The notes: generated from the sequence alone by a model not told the origin. A stretch of 64,000 bases of DNA from Sphingobacterium zeae (GCF_030818895.1 NZ_JAUTBA010000001.1:3782001-3846000); one strand, 5' to 3'; shown: positions 44,873 through 54,224, counted from the stretch's first letter. Numbers and translations are program-made.

Positions 44873-45778
44873 TTACCGGTGTTCGGTATAATATAACGAC
44901 CGGACACCTTCCAATAGAACCTGCTTATCCAAATCACTTAATTTGATCATCTGCGCTTTTGCTCTGATCAATTCATCCAATTGCAATTTGGTACTCACAC
45001 CAACGAGTGCTGTAGCAACAGCCGCGTTAGAAAGCACATAAGAAAGTGCAACAACCATATTGTCTTTTCCGATACGTTTGGAAAGATTTGCCAAGTTTCG
45101 CACAATATGGGCCACCTCTCCCGAACTATACTGAAGAAAAGGTTCTATTGGCTTGCTGATGAGAACGCCTTTGGCTAATACACCGCGTACGACGATACTT
45201 ACCCCCTGTTCTTCCAACATGCCACTGATTTCTTCTTCTGGTCTTCTATCCAATAGACTGTATTGCATCATTACTGAAGCAATGTCAGATTTGGACAAAA
45301 ATGCCTTGATAACATTTGGGCGAATTGATGAAAGACCGTAAGCACGGATTTTCCCCTGTTGCTTCAACAGCTCAAACGCTTCAACAATCTCCTCTATCGG
45401 ATCTTCTATCGTACCACCATGTAACTGATAGAGGTCGATGTAATCCGTTTTTAAACGTGACAACGAACCTTCCACAGCCTTGATAATATAGTCCTTCGAA
45501 GCCTTCCAATCCCAGCCGGAACCATCTGCACGCCAAAGGTTACCAACTTTCGACGCCAAAACAATATGCTTGCGAAAGCTTTGCACACTCTCCCCGACGA
45601 TCATCTCGTTTAGGCCTTTATCGTAGAGATCAGCGGTATCAAAGAAGGTGATCCCGTTCTCGTAAGCTTTTTGGATAATATCTTTGGATTGCTTGGACTG
45701 ATTGCTTTTTAAAGACATGCAGCCCAAACCTATTTCCGAAACGACTAAGCTTGTATTTCCTAATTTACGTTGTTCCAT
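44873..45778 (-). CDS. Aldo/keto reductase
   Basis: NADPH-dependent reductase of 301 residues with a TIM-barrel. Typical motifs are SEIGLGCMSL, FFDTADLYDKG with catalytic Asp/Tyr, and YIDLYQLHGG with His. The C-terminal NADPH site is in NAAVATALVGVS. ATG 45778 (MEQRKLGNT) is preferred; it overlaps the 3' end of the FKBP gene by 14 bases, so the two are coupled. Substrate unknown. Confidence 0.9.
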   Translation of the reverse strand: MEQRKLGNTSLVVSEIGLGCMSLKSNQSKQSKDIIQKAYENGITFFDTADLYDKGLNEMIVGESVQSFRKHIVLASKVGNLWRADGSGWDWKASKDYIIKAVEGSLSRLKTDYIDLYQLHGGTIEDPIEEIVEAFELLKQQGKIRAYGLSSIRPNVIKAFLSKSDIASVMMQYSLLDRRPEEEISGMLEEQGVSIVVRGVLAKGVLISKPIEPFLQYSSGEVAHIVRNLANLSKRIGKDNMVVALSYVLSNAAVATALVGVSTKLQLDELIRAKAQMIKLSDLDKQVLLEGVRSLYYTEHR

Positions 45779-46496
45779 CTGCACCAATATCAAGCAATTC
45801 TACCTCAAACACCAATGTGCTGTTTGCAGGAATTTCACCTGTCGCCCGTTCGCCATAGGCTAATCTACTAGGTATAAAAAATTTATACTTTGCACCTTTG
45901 GACATTAACGGGATTCCAATCTGCCACCCTTTGATCACCTGACCCAAGGATAGTTTCAATGGCTCCTTACGGTCGTATGAGTTATCAAATTGCTTTCCAT
46001 TGAGTAAGGTACCTTTATAATGCACGGTTACCTCATCGTCACTTTTTGGCTTTGGACCTTCTGCCTCATTGAGAACAAGATATTGAATTCCTTCGGCTGT
46101 AGATTTCATACCAGCAACCTTAGCATTTTCTGCAAAAAATTTATCTTCTTCAGCACGGCTAGCAGCCTCTTTTTTAGCACGAACGTCCATGATCGCCTGT
46201 TGGATAACAGCTCTTCCTTGGCCTTCTTCCAATAGCGATTTCTCCCCTTTCAAGACATCCGAAATTGCTTTTGCAATAACATCTGACTTCAAGTAATCAA
46301 TCTCAATAGATTTTAGTGAATTTCCGATATCGGCACCAAACGCATAAGACACAGAATCGGCCTTCGTTTTCAGTTGATTTGTTGCACTTGATTTAGTTGC
46401 GACGACCTTCTTCTTCGCCGTCGTGTTCGTTTTTTTTTGTTGGGCAAATCCTGTGACTGTTGTCAAGGATAATAGGGCTAATGCAATATACTTCAT
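45765..46496 (-). CDS. FKBP-type peptidyl-prolyl cis-trans isomerase (exported)
   Basis: Periplasmic foldase of 243 residues. Signal peptide MKYIALALLSLTTVTGFAQ, then an N-terminal helical dimerisation region (about 40-130, FkpA-like), then the FKBP domain (about 150-238) with VHYKGTLLNGKQFDNSYDR, VIKGWQIGIPLM and SRLAYGERATGEIPANSTL. It isomerises prolyl bonds in envelope proteins. It lies between a glycosyltransferase gene and the aldo/keto reductase gene, overlapping the latter. Confidence 0.93.
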   Translation of the reverse strand: MKYIALALLSLTTVTGFAQQKKTNTTAKKKVVATKSSATNQLKTKADSVSYAFGADIGNSLKSIEIDYLKSDVIAKAISDVLKGEKSLLEEGQGRAVIQQAIMDVRAKKEAASRAEEDKFFAENAKVAGMKSTAEGIQYLVLNEAEGPKPKSDDEVTVHYKGTLLNGKQFDNSYDRKEPLKLSLGQVIKGWQIGIPLMSKGAKYKFFIPSRLAYGERATGEIPANSTLVFEVELLDIGADGTT

Positions 46497-46502
46497 GTTT
46501 GT

Positions 46503-47489
46503 TTAACGGTGCTTCTGCACGATTTCATTTATAATTTCCTGCGTGATATTAGGGTAATCAACTTCAACCCTAGATTTACTGTTGAGCCAGGCTTCAATCG
46601 CCAGCATGTTTTTCTGTTTTAAGCTCGAAATTACAGGCACCCCCATCTCTTCCAATGACGCTGCATTCAAATGCTGCTCATATTGGTTTTTCATCGGGAT
46701 AACTAACAGTTTCTTTTCCAAATATAACGCTTCTGCCGGTGTTTCAAAACCTGCCCCACACAAAACTCCAGAAGAAGATGCCATACTATCAATAAAAGAT
46801 TGGTTATTGATCGGTCTTATCGTTACATTTTTCATGTCAAATGCCTTCGAATTATGTTTACTAAAAACATCCCACTTCACCTCCGGAAACTTCATCAAAT
46901 GCTTTAATAAATGGGCGTCGTCATAAGCAGGCAAGTAAACAGTGTAATGTCCCTGATCTGTTACGTTCAATTCGCGCACAGCATTCCGAATCACCGGTGG
47001 ATAAATATGCTTGGAGTAACGCTTGAAATGAAAACCATAGGAATGTGTAGACGGCGCATAATTTTTCATAATAAATTTGCCCAGCATATCACTCTCATCG
47101 GGCTTAGGGCTAGCAGGATCCAAGGCCGCTATCTGATGACTCAAACCAATGCACTCCAAATCTTTAGAGTGACAAGCCCATGCCGAGATCGGCTCAAAAT
47201 CGTTGATCACCAAATCATAGTTTTCAATTGGCAAGCTCTTAATTTCATTTGTAAATTTACGAATGGTCGAACTCATAAAGGTTTTCCACAAATCTACCCC
47301 ACCAGACTTACCAAAAATAAAACTCAACCCGTGAAAACGATATTTTACTTCAAAAGGAAGTGATAGATCTGCTTGAATTCCACTAACCAAAACATCAACT
47401 TCTCCTAACGCTCTCAAACAGGGAACAATATCCATCGCACGGCTAAGATGTCCATTTCCTGTCCCTTGTACGGCATACAATATCTTCAT
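46503..47489 (-). CDS. Glycosyltransferase family protein (GT-B, MurG/MGT-like)
   Basis: Cytoplasmic glycosyltransferase of 328 residues with a GT-B fold. The N-terminal motif MKILYAVQGTGNGHLSRA contains the glycine/His loop, and the C-terminal nucleotide-sugar region reads GVLCGAGFETPAEALYL with IPMKNQYEQHLNAASLE, as in GT28/GT1 enzymes. Donor and acceptor are unknown. It ends 6 bases before the FKBP gene; all three genes here are probably one operon. Confidence 0.85.
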   Translation of the reverse strand: MKILYAVQGTGNGHLSRAMDIVPCLRALGEVDVLVSGIQADLSLPFEVKYRFHGLSFIFGKSGGVDLWKTFMSSTIRKFTNEIKSLPIENYDLVINDFEPISAWACHSKDLECIGLSHQIAALDPASPKPDESDMLGKFIMKNYAPSTHSYGFHFKRYSKHIYPPVIRNAVRELNVTDQGHYTVYLPAYDDAHLLKHLMKFPEVKWDVFSKHNSKAFDMKNVTIRPINNQSFIDSMASSSGVLCGAGFETPAEALYLEKKLLVIPMKNQYEQHLNAASLEEMGVPVISSLKQKNMLAIEAWLNSKSRVEVDYPNITQEIINEIVQKHR

Positions 47490-47668
47490 AACGACTGTAT
47501 TTGTGTCGGCAAATTAATCAATTTTAACGATTATCAATATTATTTTATTGTTTAGTTAGGTTAAGAAAATATAAATTAACATCAATAAAAAAGCCTATTA
47601 ATCTTTTTTTAACCTTCCTTTCTGTATATTTAATATCAACAATTATTTAATAGCCAGTTCAATAAACC

Positions 47669-48619
47669 ATGAAATTTCTGTTGTATACGATTTTTCCACT
47701 AATTGTGATACCGATTTTTACCTCGTGGGGATTTTTTGCACATAAAAAAATTAACCATTATGCCGTATTCGCCTTGCCAGCGAAGATGGCGAAATTCTAT
47801 AAAGACAATATCGAACTAATTACCGAGAAAGCTGTTGACCCAGATAAACGCTGCTACACCGATAGTGCTGAAGGTCCCCGGCATTTTATAGATATAGAAG
47901 ATTATGAAGAAGATGGAAAAAATGATTCCATACCCATTCATTGGTCAAAAGCGAAAGAAAAATATCAGGAAAAACAGTTGCTAAAAAATGGTATTGTTCC
48001 CTGGCAAATTAATTTAACCTATCAAAAGCTAGTGAAAGCTTTTCAGACAAAAAATTATAATCTGATCATCAAACACTCTGCAGAACTCGGGCACTATATT
48101 GCTGATGCGCATGTTCCTTTACATACAACTAAAAATTACAATGGACAATTCACTAACCAAATTGGAATACATGCATTTTGGGAAAGTCGCTTGCCAGAAA
48201 TGTTTTCAGAAAGATATAATCTTCGCGTAGGGAAAGCAATCTATATCCACGATCCTTTAGCAGAAGCATGGCTTATGGTTCGCGAAAGCAATCGTCTCGT
48301 CGATTCTGTATTGAATATCGAAGCCAAGCTCAATCGCCAGTTTAAAGATTCTCAAAAAAAAACATTTATTGAGCGAAACAATCAACTGGTATGGACGTAT
48401 TCGGATCGCTATGCGAACGCGTATCACGATGCCATGAACGGAATGGTCGAAAGAAGGATGCGAAAAACGATCTTACGTATTTCTTCCTATTGGTATTCTG
48501 CTTGGCTTGAATCTGGGCAACCAAATTTAAACAACATTGAGAAAATAAAAATCAATAGCAAACAAGATCAAATTGATATCATAGGTAGAAAGCCGATTGG
48601 CCGTGAAGAGTGGATGTAA
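47669..48619 (+). CDS. Zinc-dependent phospholipase C/S1-P1 nuclease-like protein
   Basis: Exported protein of 316 residues. A hydrophobic start ends near TSWGFFAHKK, where Trp and His after the cleavage site would act as zinc ligands, as in zinc phospholipase C and S1/P1 enzymes. Further ligands are probably in RHFIDIEDY, HYIADAHVPLH and HAFWESR. The fold is all alpha. It would cleave phospholipids or nucleic acids outside the cell; which one is not clear. It is followed by a TonB receptor gene on the same strand. Confidence 0.8.
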   Translation: MKFLLYTIFPLIVIPIFTSWGFFAHKKINHYAVFALPAKMAKFYKDNIELITEKAVDPDKRCYTDSAEGPRHFIDIEDYEEDGKNDSIPIHWSKAKEKYQEKQLLKNGIVPWQINLTYQKLVKAFQTKNYNLIIKHSAELGHYIADAHVPLHTTKNYNGQFTNQIGIHAFWESRLPEMFSERYNLRVGKAIYIHDPLAEAWLMVRESNRLVDSVLNIEAKLNRQFKDSQKKTFIERNNQLVWTYSDRYANAYHDAMNGMVERRMRKTILRISSYWYSAWLESGQPNLNNIEKIKINSKQDQIDIIGRKPIGREEWM

Positions 48620-48686
48620 AATATACCTTATAACTGGACTACTTACATTATTCATACCGGACCACTGATGTTGTCGTCAACTAAGC

Positions 48687-48694
48687 TACTTTTG
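48687..48694 (+). promoter_or_regulatory. TAnnTTTG -7 box of the TonB receptor gene
   Basis: TACTTTTG matches the Bacteroidota -7 consensus and lies 21 bases before the ATG. A TTG 13 bases further upstream is too close for a normal -33 element. Confidence 0.45.
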
Positions 48695-48715
48695 CAGCGT
48701 AAAATCTAGGAAAGC

Positions 48716-50602
48716 ATGTTGAATAAGAATATTACGTTAACAAACCTTGCATTAGTGCTGAGTATTGGAGCTGCGACTGCTCAGATTAAAGACACAACCG
48801 CTCTGAGCGAAGTCATCATTAATCAAAATCGCTTACAGATCCCTTTTTCAAAACAAAGCAAAAATATCCAAATATTGACGCAGGAAGATATACAGAGACT
48901 ACCAAATCGATCAATCAACGAGTTGCTTAGCAATATCCCAGGCGTTGATATTCGCCAACGTGGGCCATTTGGCTCGCAGGCAGATATTAGTATTGATGGC
49001 GGCTCGTTTGAACAAACGGCGATTCTAGTTAATGGTGTTAAAATCACCGATCCGCAGAGTGCCCATCATAACATGAATCTTCCGGTTCCTTTGGAGGCCA
49101 TCGAGCGTATCGAAATCATTCGGGGGCCGGCTTCACGAATTTTCGGCATTAATGCGCTAACCGGCGCCATTAACATCGTAACAAAGAAAATTGAATCGAA
49201 TCAAATTAGCGCTCAGGTATATAGTGGTTCATCCTTCAAAGACAATGAGCAGACAAGTGCAGGCAAGTATTATGGTAAAGGTGTTCAGCTTGGCTCACAG
49301 TTCTTAACCAAGCAAACAAGCCACGGTTTATATTTTGGCCACGAAGACTCCAATGGGCAACGCTATAATACAGCCTCTAATAATAATAAACTCTATTATG
49401 ACGGGACATATCAACCGAATACAGCCAATATGATAAAAGCCAATGTTGGCTATATCAACAATCAATTTGGAGCCAATGGTTACTACGCTGCACCGAGTGA
49501 CAAGGAAGCGTATGAACAGGTTAAGACAGCTTTCGCTTCCCTGCAGTCCAAGCATCAATTAACACAGGCATTTTCCATCAGTCCACGCCTCAGTAATCGC
49601 TACAACGAAGATGAATATTGGTATTTAGGCCGAGAAACAACGAAAGGTAGATCCAAACATTACAGCAACGTCTTTGGAGCAGAAATCAATGCTACATTGG
49701 AGCAAAGTTATGGTACATTTGGCTTAGGATTAGAAAGTCGATTTGAACGTATCAATAGCACCAGTATTGGCGACCATAACCGGGAGAATTACGGCGGCTA
49801 CCTGGAATTCAAAACCGAGGCGATCGAAAAACTGATGATCAACTCAGGTGCCTACATCAATTATAACTCAAAATTTGGCTGGCAGGTATTCCCGGGTCTA
49901 GATTTGGGCTATGATATTACCGAACATTGGAAGATTGTAGTCAACGCAGGTTCTAGCCAACGTATCCCTTCCTTTACGGATCTTTACACCAATCAGACAG
50001 CCAACGTCGGAACCCCCACATTGAGCTCTGAAAATGCCTATCAGATAGAAAGTGGTATAAAATACTTATCCAATCGAGTTATTGCGCAAGTGGGCTATTT
50101 CCATCGAAGGATAAACGATTTCATTGACTGGCAAAAAGAGGATGCCACTACAGGAAGCGGAACGGTCATTCCGTGGAAACCAATAAATATTGGAAAAAAT
50201 AAAATTGATGGATTCAATGCTTCATTCCGATATAATATCAATGATCCCAGCGCAACGACACGATACTTTACAACGCTAAGTTATAATTATCTCAACCCAA
50301 GCATAACATTAGCAGACGGGATACTATCCAAATATGCTATTGAAAGCTTAAGGCATCAAGTTATTGCCAACTTTACCATAAACCACAAGAACTGGATGTT
50401 CACTTCTGCAAACCGCTTTAATGAGCGTATCAGTTACAAATCTTATTTCATCGCTGACGTAAGAGGATCGTACCAACTCCAAGACTTAAACATCTTTGTG
50501 GATGTTCAGAATATATTTGACAAGAGCTATATAGAAGCTGCCGCCGTTCCTATGCCCGGTCGTTGGTTTAGTATCGGCGCAAAATATAAACTGAACTATT
50601 AA
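48716..50602 (+). CDS. TonB-dependent receptor (BtuB-like)
   Basis: Outer-membrane transporter of 628 residues. After a signal peptide (to about ATAQ), the TonB-box-like LSEVIINQNRL leads to the plug domain (about 45-160) with INELLSNIPGVDIRQRG, ISIDGGSFEQTAILVNGV and IRGPASRIFGINALTGAI, then a barrel that ends PGRWFSIGAKYKLNY. The plug resembles cobalamin/siderophore receptors. No cobalamin riboswitch or vitamin B12 genes are seen nearby, so the substrate is open. It is followed by a perfect terminator. Confidence 0.9.
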   Translation: MLNKNITLTNLALVLSIGAATAQIKDTTALSEVIINQNRLQIPFSKQSKNIQILTQEDIQRLPNRSINELLSNIPGVDIRQRGPFGSQADISIDGGSFEQTAILVNGVKITDPQSAHHNMNLPVPLEAIERIEIIRGPASRIFGINALTGAINIVTKKIESNQISAQVYSGSSFKDNEQTSAGKYYGKGVQLGSQFLTKQTSHGLYFGHEDSNGQRYNTASNNNKLYYDGTYQPNTANMIKANVGYINNQFGANGYYAAPSDKEAYEQVKTAFASLQSKHQLTQAFSISPRLSNRYNEDEYWYLGRETTKGRSKHYSNVFGAEINATLEQSYGTFGLGLESRFERINSTSIGDHNRENYGGYLEFKTEAIEKLMINSGAYINYNSKFGWQVFPGLDLGYDITEHWKIVVNAGSSQRIPSFTDLYTNQTANVGTPTLSSENAYQIESGIKYLSNRVIAQVGYFHRRINDFIDWQKEDATTGSGTVIPWKPINIGKNKIDGFNASFRYNINDPSATTRYFTTLSYNYLNPSITLADGILSKYAIESLRHQVIANFTINHKNWMFTSANRFNERISYKSYFIADVRGSYQLQDLNIFVDVQNIFDKSYIEAAAVPMPGRWFSIGAKYKLNY

Positions 50603-50654
50603 ACCCGATTAAATGGCAAAATCGGTTCTCTTCCCATTTCGCCATCAATTATAA

Positions 50655-50689
50655 AAAAGTCCCAAATGGAATGACCATTTGGGACTTTT
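50655..50689. terminator. Bidirectional terminator after the TonB receptor gene
   Basis: AAAAGTCCCAAATGG (50655-50669) and CCATTTGGGACTTTT (50675-50689) form a perfect 15-bp stem with a 5-base loop and T-rich end. It separates the convergent TonB receptor and ThuA genes. Confidence 0.8.
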
Positions 50690-50757
50690 CATTGTGTTAT
50701 TGCCACATCGAAGCATGTACCATGCCCTATTTAAGAAAACGCCAACTATAAAATAAG

Positions 50758-51474
50758 TTACTTTTTCTTGGGAAGAACAGATAAAATTCCTCCAATTAAA
50801 TGTTTTTGGAACTCAGGTTCGTCATAGGACTCATCGGTATGTCCAAGCCCGGTATAGAAGACTTTCCCTCCATCGTAGCTCTGGGTCCAGGAGATTGGAT
50901 GTTGATCCCCCATTTTTCCTCCTTGGTAGCTTTTTTCATCCAAATTCATCAACACATGCAATCCGTCCTTCACATCCTTGAAATTATACCATTCATCTTT
51001 GTGCCACCAGATCGGATCGAGGTGCTTGGTGGCCGGATGTTTTCTGTCCAGCACATCAATTTTGGCTTTTTGTACAGCAGGATGAGACGCAAAATACCCC
51101 CCTACAAGGCCGTTATACCATGGCCAATCAAACTCAGTATCCGTCGCTGCATGGATACCCACAAACCCTTTTCCTGATTGGATATACCGCACAAAAGCTT
51201 CCTGTTGCGCATTATCGAGAATATCGCCGGTTGTGCTCAGAAAGATAACGGCGTCATATTTGTTCAATCCCTGATCGGTAAACAGAACTGCATCCTCCGA
51301 ATGATCAGATTTTATTTTTTCTTTATCAAGCAATTGCTTAAGTACCTCTGCACCCTTTTCGATGCTTCCGTGTCTAAACCCTTTTGTCTTGCTAAAGATC
51401 AATACTTGCCTTTGTGCCTGAACAGCAGCTGACATCCCCAACAGGAGAAACAGAAAAATGAAGATTCTATTCAT
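50758..51474 (-). CDS. ThuA domain-containing secreted protein
   Basis: Exported protein of 238 residues. Signal peptide MNRIFIFLFLLLGMSAAVQAQ, then the class I amidotransferase-like ThuA fold: VLIFSKTKGFRHGSI, DAVIFLSTTGDILD, KGFVGIHAATDTEFDWPWY and FYTGLGHTDESY. ThuA proteins are tied to sugar (trehalose or related glycoside) metabolism; the activity is not established. It is transcribed alone. Confidence 0.88.
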   Translation of the reverse strand: MNRIFIFLFLLLGMSAAVQAQRQVLIFSKTKGFRHGSIEKGAEVLKQLLDKEKIKSDHSEDAVLFTDQGLNKYDAVIFLSTTGDILDNAQQEAFVRYIQSGKGFVGIHAATDTEFDWPWYNGLVGGYFASHPAVQKAKIDVLDRKHPATKHLDPIWWHKDEWYNFKDVKDGLHVLMNLDEKSYQGGKMGDQHPISWTQSYDGGKVFYTGLGHTDESYDEPEFQKHLIGGILSVLPKKK

Positions 51475-51552
51475 GATATAAATGGTTATTATGATGATTT
51501 AAGTTTAGGTTTACTAATTTCCGCAACGAAATTGCGATAAAAATAGCTGTAA

Positions 51553-51589
51553 AGAAAAGCCGTGCATTCTCCCGATACACGGCTTTTCT
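51553..51589 (-). terminator. Terminator of aroB
   Basis: AGAAAAGCCGTG (51553-51564) and CACGGCTTTTCT (51578-51589) pair perfectly with a 13-base loop, directly after the aroB stop on the minus strand. Confidence 0.75.
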
Positions 51590-51595
51590 GTTTTA

Positions 51596-52663
51596 TTATG
51601 GTGTGATTAGCTCACGGTAAAAATCAAGACTTTCAATAATATCTTCCTCAGAAACGTAGATATCATATTGACAACTGCCAATTTGGTCAAGCAATGCGAA
51701 ACCGATCTGATTGGACAAGTTTTTCTTATCGTTTCGCATCAGATCCAACAGGGCTGTATCAATGGAAGAATCAAATGTGTAGTCGTTGAAATATTTTCTA
51801 AAAGTTTGGATCAAATCGTTTAATTCATCCAAAGGCAAACCATTCAATTTATGCGATAGGTACCCCTCACAAATCATTCCTACTGCAATAGCTTCTCCAT
51901 GTAATAAAGGTGAAGCATCGTTCAACAACGAGTAGCCCTCAATAGCATGACCAATTGTATGGCCAAAGTTTAAAATTTTACGCAGTCCTTTTTCTTTCGG
52001 ATCCTCAAGGATAACACGGTTTTTGATCGAAACAGAATGTTTGATCAAAGAATTGTCGATTTGATCGATCTCCAATGTTTTCACTCGCTCATAGTAAGCC
52101 CGATCGAAGATCAGTCCATGTTTAATTACTTCAGCAAAACCTGAGATTAATTGACGCTGATCTAGGGTTTTCAAAAACTGGCTTGAAATAAATACTGCTT
52201 GAGGTTGTGCAAAAGTTCCAATAATATTTTTCACACTGCCCATATCAATGCCGGTCTTACCTCCTACCGATGCATCTACCTGGGAAAGTAAAGTCGTCGG
52301 AATTTGAATAAAATCCATCCCTCTTTTGAAAGTTGACGCTGCAAATCCCCCCATATCGGTGACTACCCCACCACCCAGGTTGATCATCAACGAATGCCTA
52401 TCCGCTCCGAAATCGAGCATATTATGCCATACGCCAATACAGAAATCAATATTTTTATTTTCCTCGCCAGGATCTACTTCTATCAAGTCATAATTCGCCA
52501 AATTGGGTAAGGCCTGCTGAAATAAGGGTAAACAATTATCCAAGGTGTTGGTATCCACCAAGACGATGATCTTTGAGTAACTGCGCTCAGCTAAAAACGC
52601 CTCCAAAGAGGCCAACGTATCATCAAAATATACCTGATAGCCCAAACTTTCTATGACTTCCAT
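51596..52663 (-). CDS. aroB: 3-dehydroquinate synthase AroB
   Basis: Shikimate pathway enzyme of 355 residues that cyclises DAHP to 3-dehydroquinate using NAD and zinc. Marks are NLGGGVVTDMGGFAASTFKRG, TTLLSQVDASVGGKTGID and GFAEVIKHG, with zinc ligand regions in NFGHTIGHAIEGY and LLHGEAIAVGM. Length fits the family. The small S4-domain gene lies about 50 bases upstream on the same strand, so the two are likely cotranscribed. Confidence 0.95.
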   Translation of the reverse strand: MEVIESLGYQVYFDDTLASLEAFLAERSYSKIIVLVDTNTLDNCLPLFQQALPNLANYDLIEVDPGEENKNIDFCIGVWHNMLDFGADRHSLMINLGGGVVTDMGGFAASTFKRGMDFIQIPTTLLSQVDASVGGKTGIDMGSVKNIIGTFAQPQAVFISSQFLKTLDQRQLISGFAEVIKHGLIFDRAYYERVKTLEIDQIDNSLIKHSVSIKNRVILEDPKEKGLRKILNFGHTIGHAIEGYSLLNDASPLLHGEAIAVGMICEGYLSHKLNGLPLDELNDLIQTFRKYFNDYTFDSSIDTALLDLMRNDKKNLSNQIGFALLDQIGSCQYDIYVSEEDIIESLDFYRELITP

Positions 52664-52713
52664 TCTACGATTCTTTAAGGTTTAAGTTTTCTATTTACCA
52701 ATATTGTTTAATA

Positions 52714-52920
52714 TTACACCAATTTTATTTGCATCCCATCAAATTCAACAACATCTCCTGGTCGCAATTTGAGCCTTTTCCGGTAATCGACCTGCCCATT
52801 ATACTTTACATACCCTTCCGCTACAACCCACTGAGCCATAGCACCATGCTCCACCCAATTTAAAGCTTTAAGTAACTGTATGAGCTGGATATATTCGCCC
52901 TCGATTTTAAATTCTTGCAT
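52714..52920 (-). CDS. S4 domain RNA-binding protein (RlbA/YaaA-like)
   Basis: Small protein of 68 residues made of a single S4 domain: LIQLLKALNWVEHGAMAQ, VAEGYVKYNGQ and RKRLKLRPGDVVEFDG. It resembles the RNA-binding YaaA/RlbA family associated with ribosome function. Its -7 box ends four bases from the ATG, predicting a leaderless transcript. It lies just upstream of aroB. Confidence 0.85.
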   Translation of the reverse strand: MQEFKIEGEYIQLIQLLKALNWVEHGAMAQWVVAEGYVKYNGQVDYRKRLKLRPGDVVEFDGMQIKLV

Positions 52921-52924
52921 TTCA

Positions 52925-52932
52925 CAAAAATA
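52925..52932 (-). promoter_or_regulatory. TAnnTTTG -7 box of the S4 protein gene
   Basis: On the minus strand TATTTTTG ends exactly four bases before the start codon, the same geometry as at selO and mnmE. It suggests initiation at or within a few bases of the ATG. Confidence 0.5.
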
Positions 52933-52987
52933 GTGGTTTCACTGAGGAATACAAGAATTATCATCGTTTTAATGCTTAGTAAATTGC

Positions 52988-52995
52988 TACATTTG
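52988..52995 (+). promoter_or_regulatory. TAnnTTTG -7 box of the proline dehydrogenase gene
   Basis: TACATTTG fits the Bacteroidota -7 consensus and predicts a start about 20 bases before ATG 53016. This also argues against the upstream TTG at 53001 as start, since it would sit at the transcript end. Confidence 0.5.
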
Positions 52996-53015
52996 CCTTA
53001 TTGCAAATAAAGATT

Positions 53016-54209
53016 ATGATTGAGAATTCTGAACCCAAGACATTATCCTTTGATAATACAGAGATTGCTTTTAAAAGTAAAAGCGATAAGGATTTGGAAA
53101 GAGCGTATTGGTTATTCAAAATAATAGCGAATAACTTCTTGACAAAAGTAGGTCCATCCATGACCAACTTTGCACTGAACATCGGATTACCTATCCAGGG
53201 TATCATCCGTAAAACAATCTTCAAGCATTTTTGTGGCGGAGAGACCATCGAAGGTTGCGAAAATGCGATTAACGAATTGGGAGAGAATGGTGTAGGAACA
53301 ATATTGGATTATTCCGTTGAAGGAGAAGAAACTGAAAGTGCATTTGACGCTTGCTGCAACGAGGTATTGCGCACCGTAGTCGCGGCCAGTAAAAACAAAT
53401 ACATTCCATTTTCAGTATTTAAACCAACTGGATTAGGCCGATTTGAACTGTTTGAAAAAGTCAATGCAAAGGAAGCCTTGACAGAAAGTGAACAGGCAGA
53501 ATACCAACGTATGTTGGATCGTACCGATCGCATCTGTAAAGCTTGTCATGCAGCTGGTGTAAAAGTTTTAGTAGATGCTGAACATTCATGGATCCAAGAT
53601 GCAATTGACGATATCGCTCGTGAAATGATGGAAAAATACAATATGGAAAAACCAATTGTATATAATACTTATCAATTGTACCGTAGTGATAAGTTGGCAT
53701 CTTTGAAAGCTGACTTTGAATACGCCAAAGTTAGAGGATTTCACATGGGTGCTAAGATCGTTCGTGGTGCCTATATGGAGATCGAACGTGCTCGCGCTGC
53801 GCAAAAAGGTTATTCCGATCCCATCCAGCCAAATAAAGAAGCTTCCGATAGAGATTATAATGAAGCTATTGAATTTATCTTGGACCATCTGGACAACTTT
53901 GGACTAATGGCGGGTACACACAATGAGGACAGTAGCATGCTACTTGCAAAGGAAATTGACAGACGCGGTATCGACAGATCAATCGACCGTATTTACTTTG
54001 CACAATTATTGGGTATGTCTGATAACCTGAGCTTCAATTTAGCTGCACACGGCTACAATGTTGCCAAATACATGCCTTACGGACCGGTGAAAGCAGTGAT
54101 GCCATACCTTTTCCGTAGAGCACAGGAAAATACTTCAGTCGCAGGAGCGACAGGTCGGGAGCTCGGGCTTTTGATCAAAGAAAAACAAAGAAGAAAAGCT
54201 AGTCGATAA
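53016..54209 (+). CDS. Proline dehydrogenase
   Basis: FAD enzyme of 397 residues that oxidises proline to pyrroline-5-carboxylate, feeding electrons to the respiratory chain. The TIM-barrel motifs include LVDAEHSWIQDAIDD, GAKIVRGAYMEIERARA, AGTHNEDSSML and YFAQLLGMSD, with the substrate-binding end PYLFRRAQENTSVAG. A stand-alone PutA-type dehydrogenase domain without the P5C dehydrogenase part. ATG 53016 is chosen over TTG 53001 from promoter position. The stop codon sits inside the terminator loop. Confidence 0.93.
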   Translation: MIENSEPKTLSFDNTEIAFKSKSDKDLERAYWLFKIIANNFLTKVGPSMTNFALNIGLPIQGIIRKTIFKHFCGGETIEGCENAINELGENGVGTILDYSVEGEETESAFDACCNEVLRTVVAASKNKYIPFSVFKPTGLGRFELFEKVNAKEALTESEQAEYQRMLDRTDRICKACHAAGVKVLVDAEHSWIQDAIDDIAREMMEKYNMEKPIVYNTYQLYRSDKLASLKADFEYAKVRGFHMGAKIVRGAYMEIERARAAQKGYSDPIQPNKEASDRDYNEAIEFILDHLDNFGLMAGTHNEDSSMLLAKEIDRRGIDRSIDRIYFAQLLGMSDNLSFNLAAHGYNVAKYMPYGPVKAVMPYLFRRAQENTSVAGATGRELGLLIKEKQRRKASR

Positions 54210-54224
54210 CGACTAGCTTTTTTT
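54194..54224 (+). terminator. Terminator overlapping the end of the proline dehydrogenase CDS
   Basis: AAAAGCTAGTCG (54194-54205) and CGACTAGCTTTT (54210-54221) pair around the 4-base loop ATAA, followed by a T-run. The last four codons form the left arm and the TAA stop is in the loop. Confidence 0.85.

Noticed and set aside
46911..47363. Plus-strand open frame of 150 codons over the glycosyltransferase gene
   Set aside because: It overlaps completely a recognisable glycosyltransferase on the minus strand and shows no domain.
48620..48715. Cobalamin riboswitch before the TonB receptor gene
   Set aside because: The intergenic space is only about 95 bases and lacks the conserved B12 box; it is too short for a riboswitch of this class.
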